Source of the DNA: CAZIPZ01 sp964541075
GTDB lineage: Bacteria; Acidobacteriota; Terriglobia; 20CM-2-55-15
DNA length: 24,726 nucleotides
Assembly (NCBI GenBank): GCA_964541075.1
Contig: CAZIPZ010000035.1
Span: 1 to 24,726 of the forward strand
Direction: 5' to 3'
Below the pieces are notes generated by a model, which worked only from the letters and a program-made list of their open reading frames with translations, had not been told where the DNA came from and ran no database searches. Both the position numbers and the translations under genes were made by a program. This document shows, one piece after another, positions 1-6,966 of this stretch (its first letter is position 1; every line of letters begins with the position of its first letter).

Positions 1-128
1 GGCGGAGCGATCACAATGTCGCAATGTTCCACGTTCTGAAGTTCGGGAATGAGGGCGTCAAAGAAGGCGCTCGTCTCACGGAGCGTCTTATACATCTTCC
101 AGTTGCCTGCAATTATCGGCATTCTCAT
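1..128 (-). CDS. tpiA: triosephosphate isomerase, N-terminal part (cut by window edge)
   Basis: Reading the minus strand from an ATG at 128 gives MRMPIIAGNWKMYKTLRET and onward to the window edge. The AGNWKMYKT stretch is the hallmark N-terminus of triosephosphate isomerase and contains the catalytic Asn and Lys (N-W-K). Only about 42 residues are visible. The enzyme interconverts dihydroxyacetone phosphate and glyceraldehyde 3-phosphate in the cytoplasm. The ATG at 128 overlaps the pgk stop as ATGA, which suggests translational coupling; a second in-frame ATG at 122 is an alternative start. It is the third gene of a gap-pgk-tpiA operon. The rest of the protein lies outside the window, so integrity cannot be judged. 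Confidence 0.9.
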   Translation of the reverse strand, partial: MRMPIIAGNWKMYKTLRETSAFFDALIPELQNVEHCDIVIAP

Positions 129-1306
129 TTATCGTTCAGCACCTCGACGCCGGGCAGCCTTTGGCCTGATAGGAATTCCAAAGATGCGCCCCCGCCGGTT
201 GAGATGTGTGTGATTTTCGCTTCGACTCCAGATTGAGATACTGCAGCAGCGGAGTCTCCGCCTCCGACGATTGAAAACGCGCCGGAGTCCGCCACGGCGC
301 GCGCGATAGCGAAGGTGCCTTGCGAAAACGCGGGATTCTCGAACACTCCCATCGGACCGTTCCACACAATCGTCTTTGCGCTCCCAATCACGCCAGCGTA
401 CCGCTTCACAGTCTCAGGACCGATATCAAGTCCCATTGAGTCCGCGGGTGTTTGGGCAACCGCAGTCACGCGAGAATCCTTGCTTTCCAAAGACGAGGCC
501 ACCACATGGTCCACCGGGAGTTCAAGCGATACTCCTCGCTTTACGGCGGCGGCAAGGAGCTGTGCGGCAACTTCGATTTTGTCCGGCTCCACGAGCGATT
601 TACCGGTTTCAATGTTCTGGGCTCGAAGAAACGTGTAGGCCATTGCTCCGCCGATCAAGATATAGTCTGCAATGTGAAGGAAGCTCTGAATCAGCTCGAT
701 TTTGTCAGAAATCTTCGCGCCGCCTACGATGGAAACGTACGGCTTCTCGGCCTTTGTTAAAGCATGGCTCAGACACTCAAGTTCCTTCTGCATCAAAAAA
801 CCTGCCGCCGCCCGCTTAACGAAAGAGACAATTCCAGCAGTCGAAGCATGAGCGCGATGCGCCGTACCGAACGCGTCGTTCACGTAGACGTCGCACAACG
901 AAGCCAATGCTTTCGCGAAGTTTGAATCGTTTCTCTCTTCTTCCGCGTAAAATCTCAGATTCTCGAGCAAAAGGGCGTCGCCATTGGCCAATTCTTGAAC
1001 TTTTTTCTCAACCTCTTTTCCGATACAGTCTTGCGTGAACGTCACAGTCTTTCCCAGTAGTTCACTCAATCGCTGCGCGACCGGCTTGAGGCTGTACTTT
1101 GGCTCCGGCTTGCCCTTTGGCCTGCCCAGGTGTGAAGCGAGAATCAGACGCCCGCCATTTTTCAGCACGTATTGGATTGATGGGAGAGACGCCGCAATCC
1201 GTGCGTCGTCCGTAATCCTGCCCTCCGAAAGCGGAACGTTGAAATCAACTCGCATGAAAACGCGTTTACCGGTCAATTCCAAATCGGAAAGCGAAAGCTT
1301 GTTCAT
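125..1306 (-). CDS. pgk: phosphoglycerate kinase
   Basis: The 393-residue product has the usual length of bacterial phosphoglycerate kinase. It transfers phosphate from 1,3-bisphosphoglycerate to ADP in lower glycolysis, or the reverse in gluconeogenesis. Visible motifs are RVDFNVP near the N-terminus (substrate-binding loop), ASHLGRPKG, LLLENLRFY, the nucleotide-domain WNGPMGVFE, and GGGDSAAAV near the C-terminus. The start ATG at 1304-1306 is preceded by an AAAGGGA ribosome site and lies 27 bases after the gap stop. The stop overlaps the tpiA start by 4 bases. The gap-pgk-tpiA order is a classic glycolytic operon, and nothing in the protein looks unusual. Confidence 0.97.
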   Translation of the reverse strand: MNKLSLSDLELTGKRVFMRVDFNVPLSEGRITDDARIAASLPSIQYVLKNGGRLILASHLGRPKGKPEPKYSLKPVAQRLSELLGKTVTFTQDCIGKEVEKKVQELANGDALLLENLRFYAEEERNDSNFAKALASLCDVYVNDAFGTAHRAHASTAGIVSFVKRAAAGFLMQKELECLSHALTKAEKPYVSIVGGAKISDKIELIQSFLHIADYILIGGAMAYTFLRAQNIETGKSLVEPDKIEVAAQLLAAAVKRGVSLELPVDHVVASSLESKDSRVTAVAQTPADSMGLDIGPETVKRYAGVIGSAKTIVWNGPMGVFENPAFSQGTFAIARAVADSGAFSIVGGGDSAAAVSQSGVEAKITHISTGGGASLEFLSGQRLPGVEVLNDK

Positions 1307-1333
1307 GTCCCTTTGCTGTGCCTGAGCGTCGCG

Positions 1334-2332
1334 TTAGGAAACCACCAGCCTGATAAGGTCCCTGAGGCGGCAACTAAAGCCCCACTCGTTGTCATACCAC
1401 GAGAACACTTTGATGAGCCTCTCGCCGAGGACCTTGGTTAGAGGTCCGTCTACGATTGAAGAATTTGAGTTGTGCATGAAATCGATAGACACAAGCTCTT
1501 GGTCAGAAAACTGAAGGATGCCTTTAAGTGGTCCTGTTGCAGCGTTCTTCAAAGCCTGATTTACGCTCTCGACCGTTGCAGCCTTCGAAATCTTCGCCGT
1601 CAGGTCAACAAGGGAGACGTTTGGGGTTGGAACGCGGATCGCGATGCCATCGAGTTTGCCTTTCAGATCAGGCAGCACCAGCCCTATGGCCTTGGCCGCG
1701 CCGGTCGAAGTCGGAATCATGGACAAGGCGGCCGCACGCGACCGGCGCAAATCATCGTGAGGAAGGTCGAGAAGGCGCTGATCGTTGGTGTACGAGTGAA
1801 TGGTCGTCATCAGTCCGGCCTCGATGCCAAAGGTTTCGTGCAGAACCTTGGCTACAGGCGCAAGGCAATTCGTGGTGCAGGACGCGTTGGAAATAATGTG
1901 GTGCTTCGATGAATCGTAATTCTTCTCGTTCACACCGAGGCAAATCGTGATGTCTTCATTCTTCGCGGGCGCCGAAATAATCACTTTCTTTACCGGACCG
2001 CGCATGTGCTTGCGGGCATCTTCGGCCTTCGTGAAACGGCCCGTTGACTCGACGACCACGCCGACGCCCAATGAAGGCCAGTCGATTTTTTCAGGATCCT
2101 TCTCTTTAAAGACCTTTATCGTTTTACCATCGACCGTGATGCTGTCTTCACCAAAGCCGACATCGGACTTCAGATTTCCCAGCACCGAATCGTATTTCAG
2201 GAGGTGAGAAAGGGTCTTGGGGTCGGTAATATCATTTACGGCGACGATCTCGAGGTCTCCTTCAGCCTGCGATACCCGAAAAAGGTTTCGACCGATCCGC
2301 CCAAAACCATTGATACCTACTTTAATCGCCAT
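1334..2332 (-). CDS. gap: glyceraldehyde-3-phosphate dehydrogenase, type I
   Basis: The 332-residue product is full length. It oxidises glyceraldehyde 3-phosphate to 1,3-bisphosphoglycerate with NAD and phosphate. An N-terminal Rossmann fold shows NGFGRIGRN at residues 8-16, and Asp34 in AVNDITDP points to NAD rather than NADP use. The catalytic motif SNASCTTNC places the nucleophile at Cys152, and His179 in TIHSYTNDQ is the usual base. The ATG is preceded by AGGAG with a 10-base spacer (minus strand, 2347-2343). It is the first gene of the operon and is divergent from waaA across only 69 bases, where a symmetric -10 element may drive both. Confidence 0.97.
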   Translation of the reverse strand: MAIKVGINGFGRIGRNLFRVSQAEGDLEIVAVNDITDPKTLSHLLKYDSVLGNLKSDVGFGEDSITVDGKTIKVFKEKDPEKIDWPSLGVGVVVESTGRFTKAEDARKHMRGPVKKVIISAPAKNEDITICLGVNEKNYDSSKHHIISNASCTTNCLAPVAKVLHETFGIEAGLMTTIHSYTNDQRLLDLPHDDLRRSRAAALSMIPTSTGAAKAIGLVLPDLKGKLDGIAIRVPTPNVSLVDLTAKISKAATVESVNQALKNAATGPLKGILQFSDQELVSIDFMHNSNSSIVDGPLTKVLGERLIKVFSWYDNEWGFSCRLRDLIRLVVS

Positions 2333-2382
2333 TTGGATGCTGCTCCTCTCTGGTCTCCGAATAGTGCGCGTACCCTCAAAAA

Positions 2383-2390
2383 AGTATACT
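2383..2390. promoter_or_regulatory. palindromic AGTATACT, candidate -10 element for both gap and waaA
   Basis: The 69-base gap/waaA divergent region contains AGTATACT, a perfect 8-base palindrome, so TATACT (5 of 6 bases of TATAAT) reads on both strands. On the minus strand TTAGAT stands 17 bases upstream as a weak -35; on the plus strand no good -35 is visible. Minus-strand initiation would give gap a leader of roughly 40 bases containing its AGGAG site. Plus-strand initiation would fall within a few bases of the waaA ATG. This is a sequence prediction only. Confidence 0.45.
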
Positions 2391-2401
2391 CTGCGACAGT
2401 C

Positions 2402-3646
2402 ATGTATCTAATTTACACGTTTTTTCTGACGCTGGGACTCATCATCGCATTTCCCTATTACTGCGTGAGATTTCGAAAATACCTTCCGACCTTGCCGGAT
2501 CGCCTCGGGTTCATAAAACTTCCTCAACTACACAACGCCATCTGGCTCCATGCAGTATCCGTCGGCGAAGTGAAGGCCGTTGAAAAGCTTGTGGAACGCC
2601 TTCGCGAGCAATTTCCCGGATGTCCGGTCGTCGTGTCAACCGCGACCCCAACAGGCCAGCAGCTTGCGAAAAATCGGCGGGACATCATCGATCACACACT
2701 GTACTTCCCTTTGGATCTCCCATGGTGTGCGCGGCGTGTCATAAGGCGAATCAATCCTCAAATGATGATCATCGCTGAAACCGAGATTTGGCCGAACTTT
2801 CTCAGAGCCTGCCGCCGCCATCATGTCCCAGTGGTCATGATCAATGGAAGAATCTCTGACAAGTCTTTCGCCCGATACAGGCTGGCGAGACGATGGCTTC
2901 GCCATGTATTCGAAAACTACACCATGCTGGGAATGCAGTCGGAGATGGATCGGCAGCGCATTGAAGCTATAGGTGCAGCGCCCCAAAAAGTCACCGTCTT
3001 TGGCAATCTGAAGTATGACGTCGACGCCGGACACAAACCTCTCGAAAAGACCTTCGCGGTCCGTCTAGGAGACCTCAGAGAACTCTGGATTGCCGCAAGC
3101 ACGATGCCTGGCGAGGAGGAATACATCCTCGATGCGTTTCGTCATGTGCGCTCCTCGCGTCCCGGACTGAAACTTCTTATCGCTCCCCGGCATCCAGAAC
3201 GATTCGACGCAGTACAAGAGCTGGTTACGCGTTCCGGATTCACCTGCATCCGGCGAACGAGAATGGATGCCGATGGTGACGTTCTGCTGCTGGACACGAT
3301 CGGCGAACTGGCCGCCGCCTTTCAGTTTGCGACGGTGGTCTTTATGGGCGGCACGCTGGTGGCGAGAGGCGGGCACAATATTCTCGAACCTGCCCGTTAT
3401 GGGATTCCGATCATCTTCGGTCCACACATGGAAAACTTTCGTGACATCGCTCGTATATTCCTCGATGCGGATGCCGCAATTCAGATTCGTGGACCTGCGG
3501 AGCTGGCGCAGAACATCGAAAGAGTCCTCTCCAGCCCGGAACTGGCCTCACGTCTTGGCGTTCGCGCACGCAATATCATCAGTGAAAATTCTGGCGCCAC
3601 TGACCGGGTCCTTCGCTTTCTGCAGCCATTGGAGGCCGAACGGTGA
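2402..3646 (+). CDS. waaA: 3-deoxy-D-manno-octulosonic acid (Kdo) transferase
   Basis: The 414-residue product is a GT30-family Kdo transferase, which moves Kdo from CMP-Kdo to the lipid A precursor at the inner membrane. An N-terminal hydrophobic segment (residues about 3-20) acts as a membrane anchor. HAVSVGEVKA holds the catalytic Glu56. ETEIWPN (126-132) and NGRISDKS (148-155) are family signatures, and FGNLKYD and a C-terminal GGHNILEPA follow. The frame stays open into gap, but the ATG at 2402 is chosen because homology and the membrane segment begin there. No Shine-Dalgarno sequence precedes it, so the mRNA may be nearly leaderless. It overlaps lpxK by 4 bases. The number of Kdo residues added cannot be told from sequence. 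Confidence 0.95.
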   Translation: MYLIYTFFLTLGLIIAFPYYCVRFRKYLPTLPDRLGFIKLPQLHNAIWLHAVSVGEVKAVEKLVERLREQFPGCPVVVSTATPTGQQLAKNRRDIIDHTLYFPLDLPWCARRVIRRINPQMMIIAETEIWPNFLRACRRHHVPVVMINGRISDKSFARYRLARRWLRHVFENYTMLGMQSEMDRQRIEAIGAAPQKVTVFGNLKYDVDAGHKPLEKTFAVRLGDLRELWIAASTMPGEEEYILDAFRHVRSSRPGLKLLIAPRHPERFDAVQELVTRSGFTCIRRTRMDADGDVLLLDTIGELAAAFQFATVVFMGGTLVARGGHNILEPARYGIPIIFGPHMENFRDIARIFLDADAAIQIRGPAELAQNIERVLSSPELASRLGVRARNIISENSGATDRVLRFLQPLEAER

Positions 3647-4572
3647 GCATGGCTTTCCGCCTGCTGTTACGCGCTCGGGAAACGTTGTATCGCGAGGGAG
3701 TGTTAGCGACGCGGCGATTGAACCATCCGGTGGTCAGCGTCGGAAACCTTACTGTTGGTGGAACCGGAAAAACTCCACTCGTCATCACCTTGGCAGACAA
3801 ATTTCGAACTCTTGGTTATAAGCCCGTCATCTTGTCCCGCGGATACATGAGGAAAAGCCGCGATGTGATCATCGTCGGATCATCGTGGGAAGAAGCCGGA
3901 GATGAGCCTTTCCTGATGAAACGACGCCTGTGTGATGTGTCGGTGGTCGTCGGCGCCGACAGGCATAAGGCGGGTATCCTTGCCGAACGCAATGAACTAG
4001 GAAACCTTTTCATTCTTGATGATGGTTTTCAACATCGTCGTCTTTACCGAGAAGTCGATATTGTCACGATCAACCCCGCCGAGTGGCGCGATGGCGAGGC
4101 ATTGCTGCCCACCGGCCCGTGGCGCGAACCTAAAACAGCAATCCAACGTGCACACGTGGCTTGCGTCCTGGAGATGCCCGGTGTTTCCCTTCCATCTCTG
4201 CCTATACCCGCGGTGAGAGTCCAGACGCGAATCGAAGGCATATATAAGGACGAGATTGCGGTTTCACCTCACGAGCTAAGAGGCCGCGAAATCGTCGCTT
4301 TTGCCGGCATCGCCGGGCCGGAGCGCTTCTTTGCTTCCTTGGAATCTTTGGGCCTTTCGCTCAAACAGCGCATCGTCTTTCGGGATCATCATCCTTTTTC
4401 CAAGCAGGACATCGAACGCCTCAAAGGAGACGTTCTGATCACCACTGAAAAAGATGCTGTTCGTCTTCAAGGACTTGGAACCCGTGAGTTTTTCCACCTC
4501 CGTATCTCTGCTAACATTTCGGAGTTCGAGCGGCTTCTAGAAATTGTGCTACCGCGACTTTCAACGACCTGA
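3643..4572 (+). CDS. lpxK: tetraacyldisaccharide 4'-kinase
   Basis: LpxK phosphorylates the 4' position of the tetraacyldisaccharide 1-phosphate to give lipid IVA. The 309-residue protein shows SVGNLTVGGTGKTP with the Walker A loop at residues 39-44, SRGY, AGDEP, ADRHKAG (Asp106, matching the catalytic Asp region of Aquifex LpxK), DDGFQH (126-131) and a late DHHPFS. The start is GTG at 3643, with GGAGG 7 bases upstream inside the waaA 3' end; the next ATG is 6 bases later. No earlier start exists before an in-frame stop at 3601. The N-terminus is short and Arg-rich compared with E. coli and lacks an obvious transmembrane helix. Confidence 0.95.
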   Translation: MSMAFRLLLRARETLYREGVLATRRLNHPVVSVGNLTVGGTGKTPLVITLADKFRTLGYKPVILSRGYMRKSRDVIIVGSSWEEAGDEPFLMKRRLCDVSVVVGADRHKAGILAERNELGNLFILDDGFQHRRLYREVDIVTINPAEWRDGEALLPTGPWREPKTAIQRAHVACVLEMPGVSLPSLPIPAVRVQTRIEGIYKDEIAVSPHELRGREIVAFAGIAGPERFFASLESLGLSLKQRIVFRDHHPFSKQDIERLKGDVLITTEKDAVRLQGLGTREFFHLRISANISEFERLLEIVLPRLSTT

Positions 4573-5588
4573 TGGATCCAGAGAGAATTCTAGTTCGCGG
4601 CCCGAATTGGGTTGGCGACGCAGTCATGGCAGTTCCAGCCCTGAAGGCCTTGCGCAGTCGCTTCACTAATTCGGCGATCACGCTTATGGTCCGGCCGTGG
4701 GTGGCCGGTTTATTCAAGTCTGCCGCCTATATTGACGATGTCTGGATTGAACCAAGACCAGAAGGGCTACGGGATTGGTTTCGAATAACACGCGATATCC
4801 GGAGAAGACGCTTCGATCTCGGCATTCTCCTTCCCAATTCCTTCGAGTCCGCATTGACGATGCTTCTAGGAAGAGTCCCGCGACGAGTCGGCTATGCCGC
4901 TGACGGCCGCCGGTGGCTTCTGACTGAGGCAGTCGCCAGGAAGAATAGCCATACTCATCAGGTGCACTACTATCTTGATCTCATGAAACCCTTGTCGGTT
5001 GCGGTCGAACAGCCATCGATAGAAATCGACGCCACCGACGAGGCGCGACGGTCGGCTCGAAACCTTCTTGCGTCCGAGGGCATACCGCGCACTTCTTCAT
5101 TCCTCGTTTTGAACCCAGGCGCCGCCTACGGGTCGGCAAAACGCTGGTACGAGGAGCGGTTCGCGACTGTGGCCGACGCTCTCGCACGAGAATCCGCATT
5201 GAGCGTCGCTATTGTTGGATCAACTGGAGAACGCTTGATCGCGGAGCAGATTCAATCGCGGATGAAGACGAGGAGCGTGATTCTGAGCGGAAGGACCTCT
5301 CTGGAAACTCTTCTAGGCGTGCTGGCCGAATCCTCATTGATGATCACCAATGATTCCGGTCCCATGCACATTGCTGCAGCCGTTGGAACGCCTCTCGTAG
5401 CCATATTCGGGCCGACCGATGAACACGCCACGGGACCTTACAGCGGCAGTTTCCGGATTGTCAAAAAGCAGGTGCAATGCAGTCCTTGCCTGTTGCGAGA
5501 ATGCCCTATCGACCACCGCTGCATGCAAGGCGTCACCGCCGATGATGTATACGCTGCAGCACGTGAATTGATGAACCCGCTTACCTAG
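4572..5588 (+). CDS. waaF: lipopolysaccharide heptosyltransferase II (GT9)
   Basis: The 338-residue protein is an ADP-heptose:LPS heptosyltransferase of family GT9, acting on the inner-core oligosaccharide at the cytoplasmic face of the inner membrane. VRGPNWVGDAVMAVPAL carries the N-terminal catalytic Asp16. NPGAAYGSAKRW and TNDSGPMHIAAAVGTP form the ADP-heptose site, followed by FGPTDEHATGP. The GAAYGSAKRW form and RGPNWVGD are more WaaF-like than WaaC-like. A four-cysteine segment (C-x2-C-x4-C-P-x4-C) lies near residues 300-320. The ATG overlaps the lpxK stop as TGATG. The 3' end overlaps the convergent methyltransferase by 8 bases with no terminator between them. The exact acceptor is inferred. 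Confidence 0.88.
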   Translation: MDPERILVRGPNWVGDAVMAVPALKALRSRFTNSAITLMVRPWVAGLFKSAAYIDDVWIEPRPEGLRDWFRITRDIRRRRFDLGILLPNSFESALTMLLGRVPRRVGYAADGRRWLLTEAVARKNSHTHQVHYYLDLMKPLSVAVEQPSIEIDATDEARRSARNLLASEGIPRTSSFLVLNPGAAYGSAKRWYEERFATVADALARESALSVAIVGSTGERLIAEQIQSRMKTRSVILSGRTSLETLLGVLAESSLMITNDSGPMHIAAAVGTPLVAIFGPTDEHATGPYSGSFRIVKKQVQCSPCLLRECPIDHRCMQGVTADDVYAAARELMNPLT

Positions 5589-6420
5589 CGGGCTTCTTTT
5601 CCAGAACCAGCAAGTCGTAATGAACAAGGCCTGTCGGCAGGCCAACGGCGATCAGTTGCGTATAGAAAGCCATTTTCAACCATTCGCGTCGCGCCTCGGC
5701 TGTCTCGCGCGAAAATGGCGCAAATCGAAGAATCTTCAGCACCGTCATTTGGGCGCCTGGTCTTGTTTCCTTTCGGATGTCGCGCAGGGACTGAGTGAAG
5801 AACCATTTTTCCCATTCCATTCGGTTGGAGGACCTTGTGCCGAAACGCCGGAATCCTTCATCGCGCCGGGTCAGGAACTCCAACCTGTCGGAAAGAGAAA
5901 TGTCCGCTGCAACCAATAGGCCGCCCGGCTTTAGAACTTCCGATGCCCGCCGATAGAAACGCGTGCGATCAAAATAAAAAGCGCATTCGATCGCGAGAAC
6001 TCGGTCAATGGTCTCTTCCTCAACGCCGGGAAGAACCTCCGCTTCTCCCACACGGAACGAAAGCTTGCTGCTTACGCCTTCGCGCTCTGCTCTCGCGCTC
6101 GCATAACGAACCTGGGATTCGGCGATATTGAACCCAAGAAGGCGGCAAAAGTCTTGAGTGCGCAAGAGCAGGAAATCTTGCTCGCCACTTCCGAAACCGA
6201 CATCGACAATCGTGTGCGCCGATTCGATTGCTGACGCGCGAAACACCTCCAGGCATAACTGTTCCTGACGCTTTTCATAGGTTTCAGCGCCAGTTTTTGT
6301 AAATCCATAGTTCAAGTATTTTTCCGGTTTATCCAGTGATTCCAGAGAAGCTTGAAACAGGTCGTATTGCCTGCTGATTGAGGAGGACAGTTCCGATGCT
6401 ATTCTTGGTTGCTTATGCAT
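5581..6420 (-). CDS. class I SAM-dependent methyltransferase, substrate unknown
   Basis: Taken from the ATG at 6420 the product has 279 residues. VDVGFGSGEQD (GxGxG at about 75-79) is the SAM-binding motif I, AIECAFYF resembles the post-II region, and LKPGGLLVAADIS is a typical motif III region. The YLNYGFTKTGAETYEKRQEQLC stretch resembles the N-terminus of small-molecule O- and N-methyltransferases such as macrolide-sugar or sterol types. No catalytic specificity can be read. The gene is antiparallel inside the LPS cluster: its stop lies in the last codons of waaF, and its ATG shares ATGCAT with the gmhB ATG. The frame extends to an earlier ATG at 6480, but that would run deep into gmhB. Methylation of a core sugar or of lipid is a guess. 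Confidence 0.82.
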   Translation of the reverse strand: MHKQPRIASELSSSISRQYDLFQASLESLDKPEKYLNYGFTKTGAETYEKRQEQLCLEVFRASAIESAHTIVDVGFGSGEQDFLLLRTQDFCRLLGFNIAESQVRYASARAEREGVSSKLSFRVGEAEVLPGVEEETIDRVLAIECAFYFDRTRFYRRASEVLKPGGLLVAADISLSDRLEFLTRRDEGFRRFGTRSSNRMEWEKWFFTQSLRDIRKETRPGAQMTVLKILRFAPFSRETAEARREWLKMAFYTQLIAVGLPTGLVHYDLLVLEKKPAR

Positions 6421-6422
6421 AG
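6396..6422 (+). other. possible 8-codon leader ORF overlapping the gmhB start
   Basis: AGGAGG at 6381-6386 is a near-perfect Shine-Dalgarno sequence, but it is 28 bases from the gmhB ATG, too far to serve it. It is 9 bases before an ATG at 6396 that opens MLFLVAYA and ends with TAG at 6420-6422, just past the gmhB ATG at 6415. This could couple gmhB translation by termination-reinitiation. The same bases code for a Ser run in the opposite-strand methyltransferase, so the AGGAGG may be accidental. Confidence 0.2.
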
Positions 6423-6966
6423 AGCTATCTTCATGGACCGCGATGGCACTGTATCCGAAGAAGTCGGATATATGTATCATGCCGGACTATATAAACCGTT
6501 CCCATGGACGGGACCGGCCGTCAGACGCATCAACGAAAGCGGCATGAAAGCAATTCTAATCACCAATCAATCGGGCGTTGAACGCGGCTATTTTCCCGAA
6601 ACGATGGTCCATGAGGTTCATGGCTTGCTGCATTCCGAGCTTGCACGGCACGACGCCGCCTTGGATGCGGTCTACTTTTGTCCGCATCAGCCGGAAACCG
6701 GTTGCGAATGCCGAAAACCTCGGCCAGGCATGTTGTTGCGCGCCCAGAAGGACCTGGATATTGATCTCCAAGGCTCCTTTATGGTGGGCGACCGCTATCT
6801 CGACATCGAAACCGGTCGAGGCGCTGGTGCTCGAGCCGTGCTGGTGCTGACGGGAAACGGCCGAGCGGAATTGGACAAATATCGCGAAGCTGCAATCCAA
6901 CCCGACTTCGTTGCCGAAGACCTCCTTGGCGCCGTAGACGCGATTCTTCAGGGCAAGGTCGGATGA
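6415..6966 (+). CDS. gmhB: D-glycero-beta-D-manno-heptose 1,7-bisphosphate 7-phosphatase
   Basis: The 183-residue HAD-family phosphatase removes the 7-phosphate from heptose bisphosphate during ADP-heptose synthesis. FMDRDGT gives the nucleophile and acid pair Asp8/Asp10, ITNQSG is motif II, CRKPRPG holds the motif III Lys, and MVGDRYLD is motif IV. A zinc loop with Cys89, His91, Cys97 and Cys99 (CPHQPETGCEC) separates GmhB and histidinol-phosphatase-like members from other HADs. The ATG at 6415 is preferred over an in-frame TTG at 6409, and the ATG lies in a palindrome shared with the divergent methyltransferase. No ribosome site stands at normal distance. It overlaps rfaE1 by ATGA and is followed by the next two pathway genes, which supports the heptose role. 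Confidence 0.93.
   Translation: MHRAIFMDRDGTVSEEVGYMYHAGLYKPFPWTGPAVRRINESGMKAILITNQSGVERGYFPETMVHEVHGLLHSELARHDAALDAVYFCPHQPETGCECRKPRPGMLLRAQKDLDIDLQGSFMVGDRYLDIETGRGAGARAVLVLTGNGRAELDKYREAAIQPDFVAEDLLGAVDAILQGKVG

Noticed and set aside
2204..2401. Upstream extension of the waaA frame by 66 codons into gap
   Set aside because: The extra residues lie over the gap coding sequence, have no similarity to WaaA, and precede the membrane anchor where the family normally begins.
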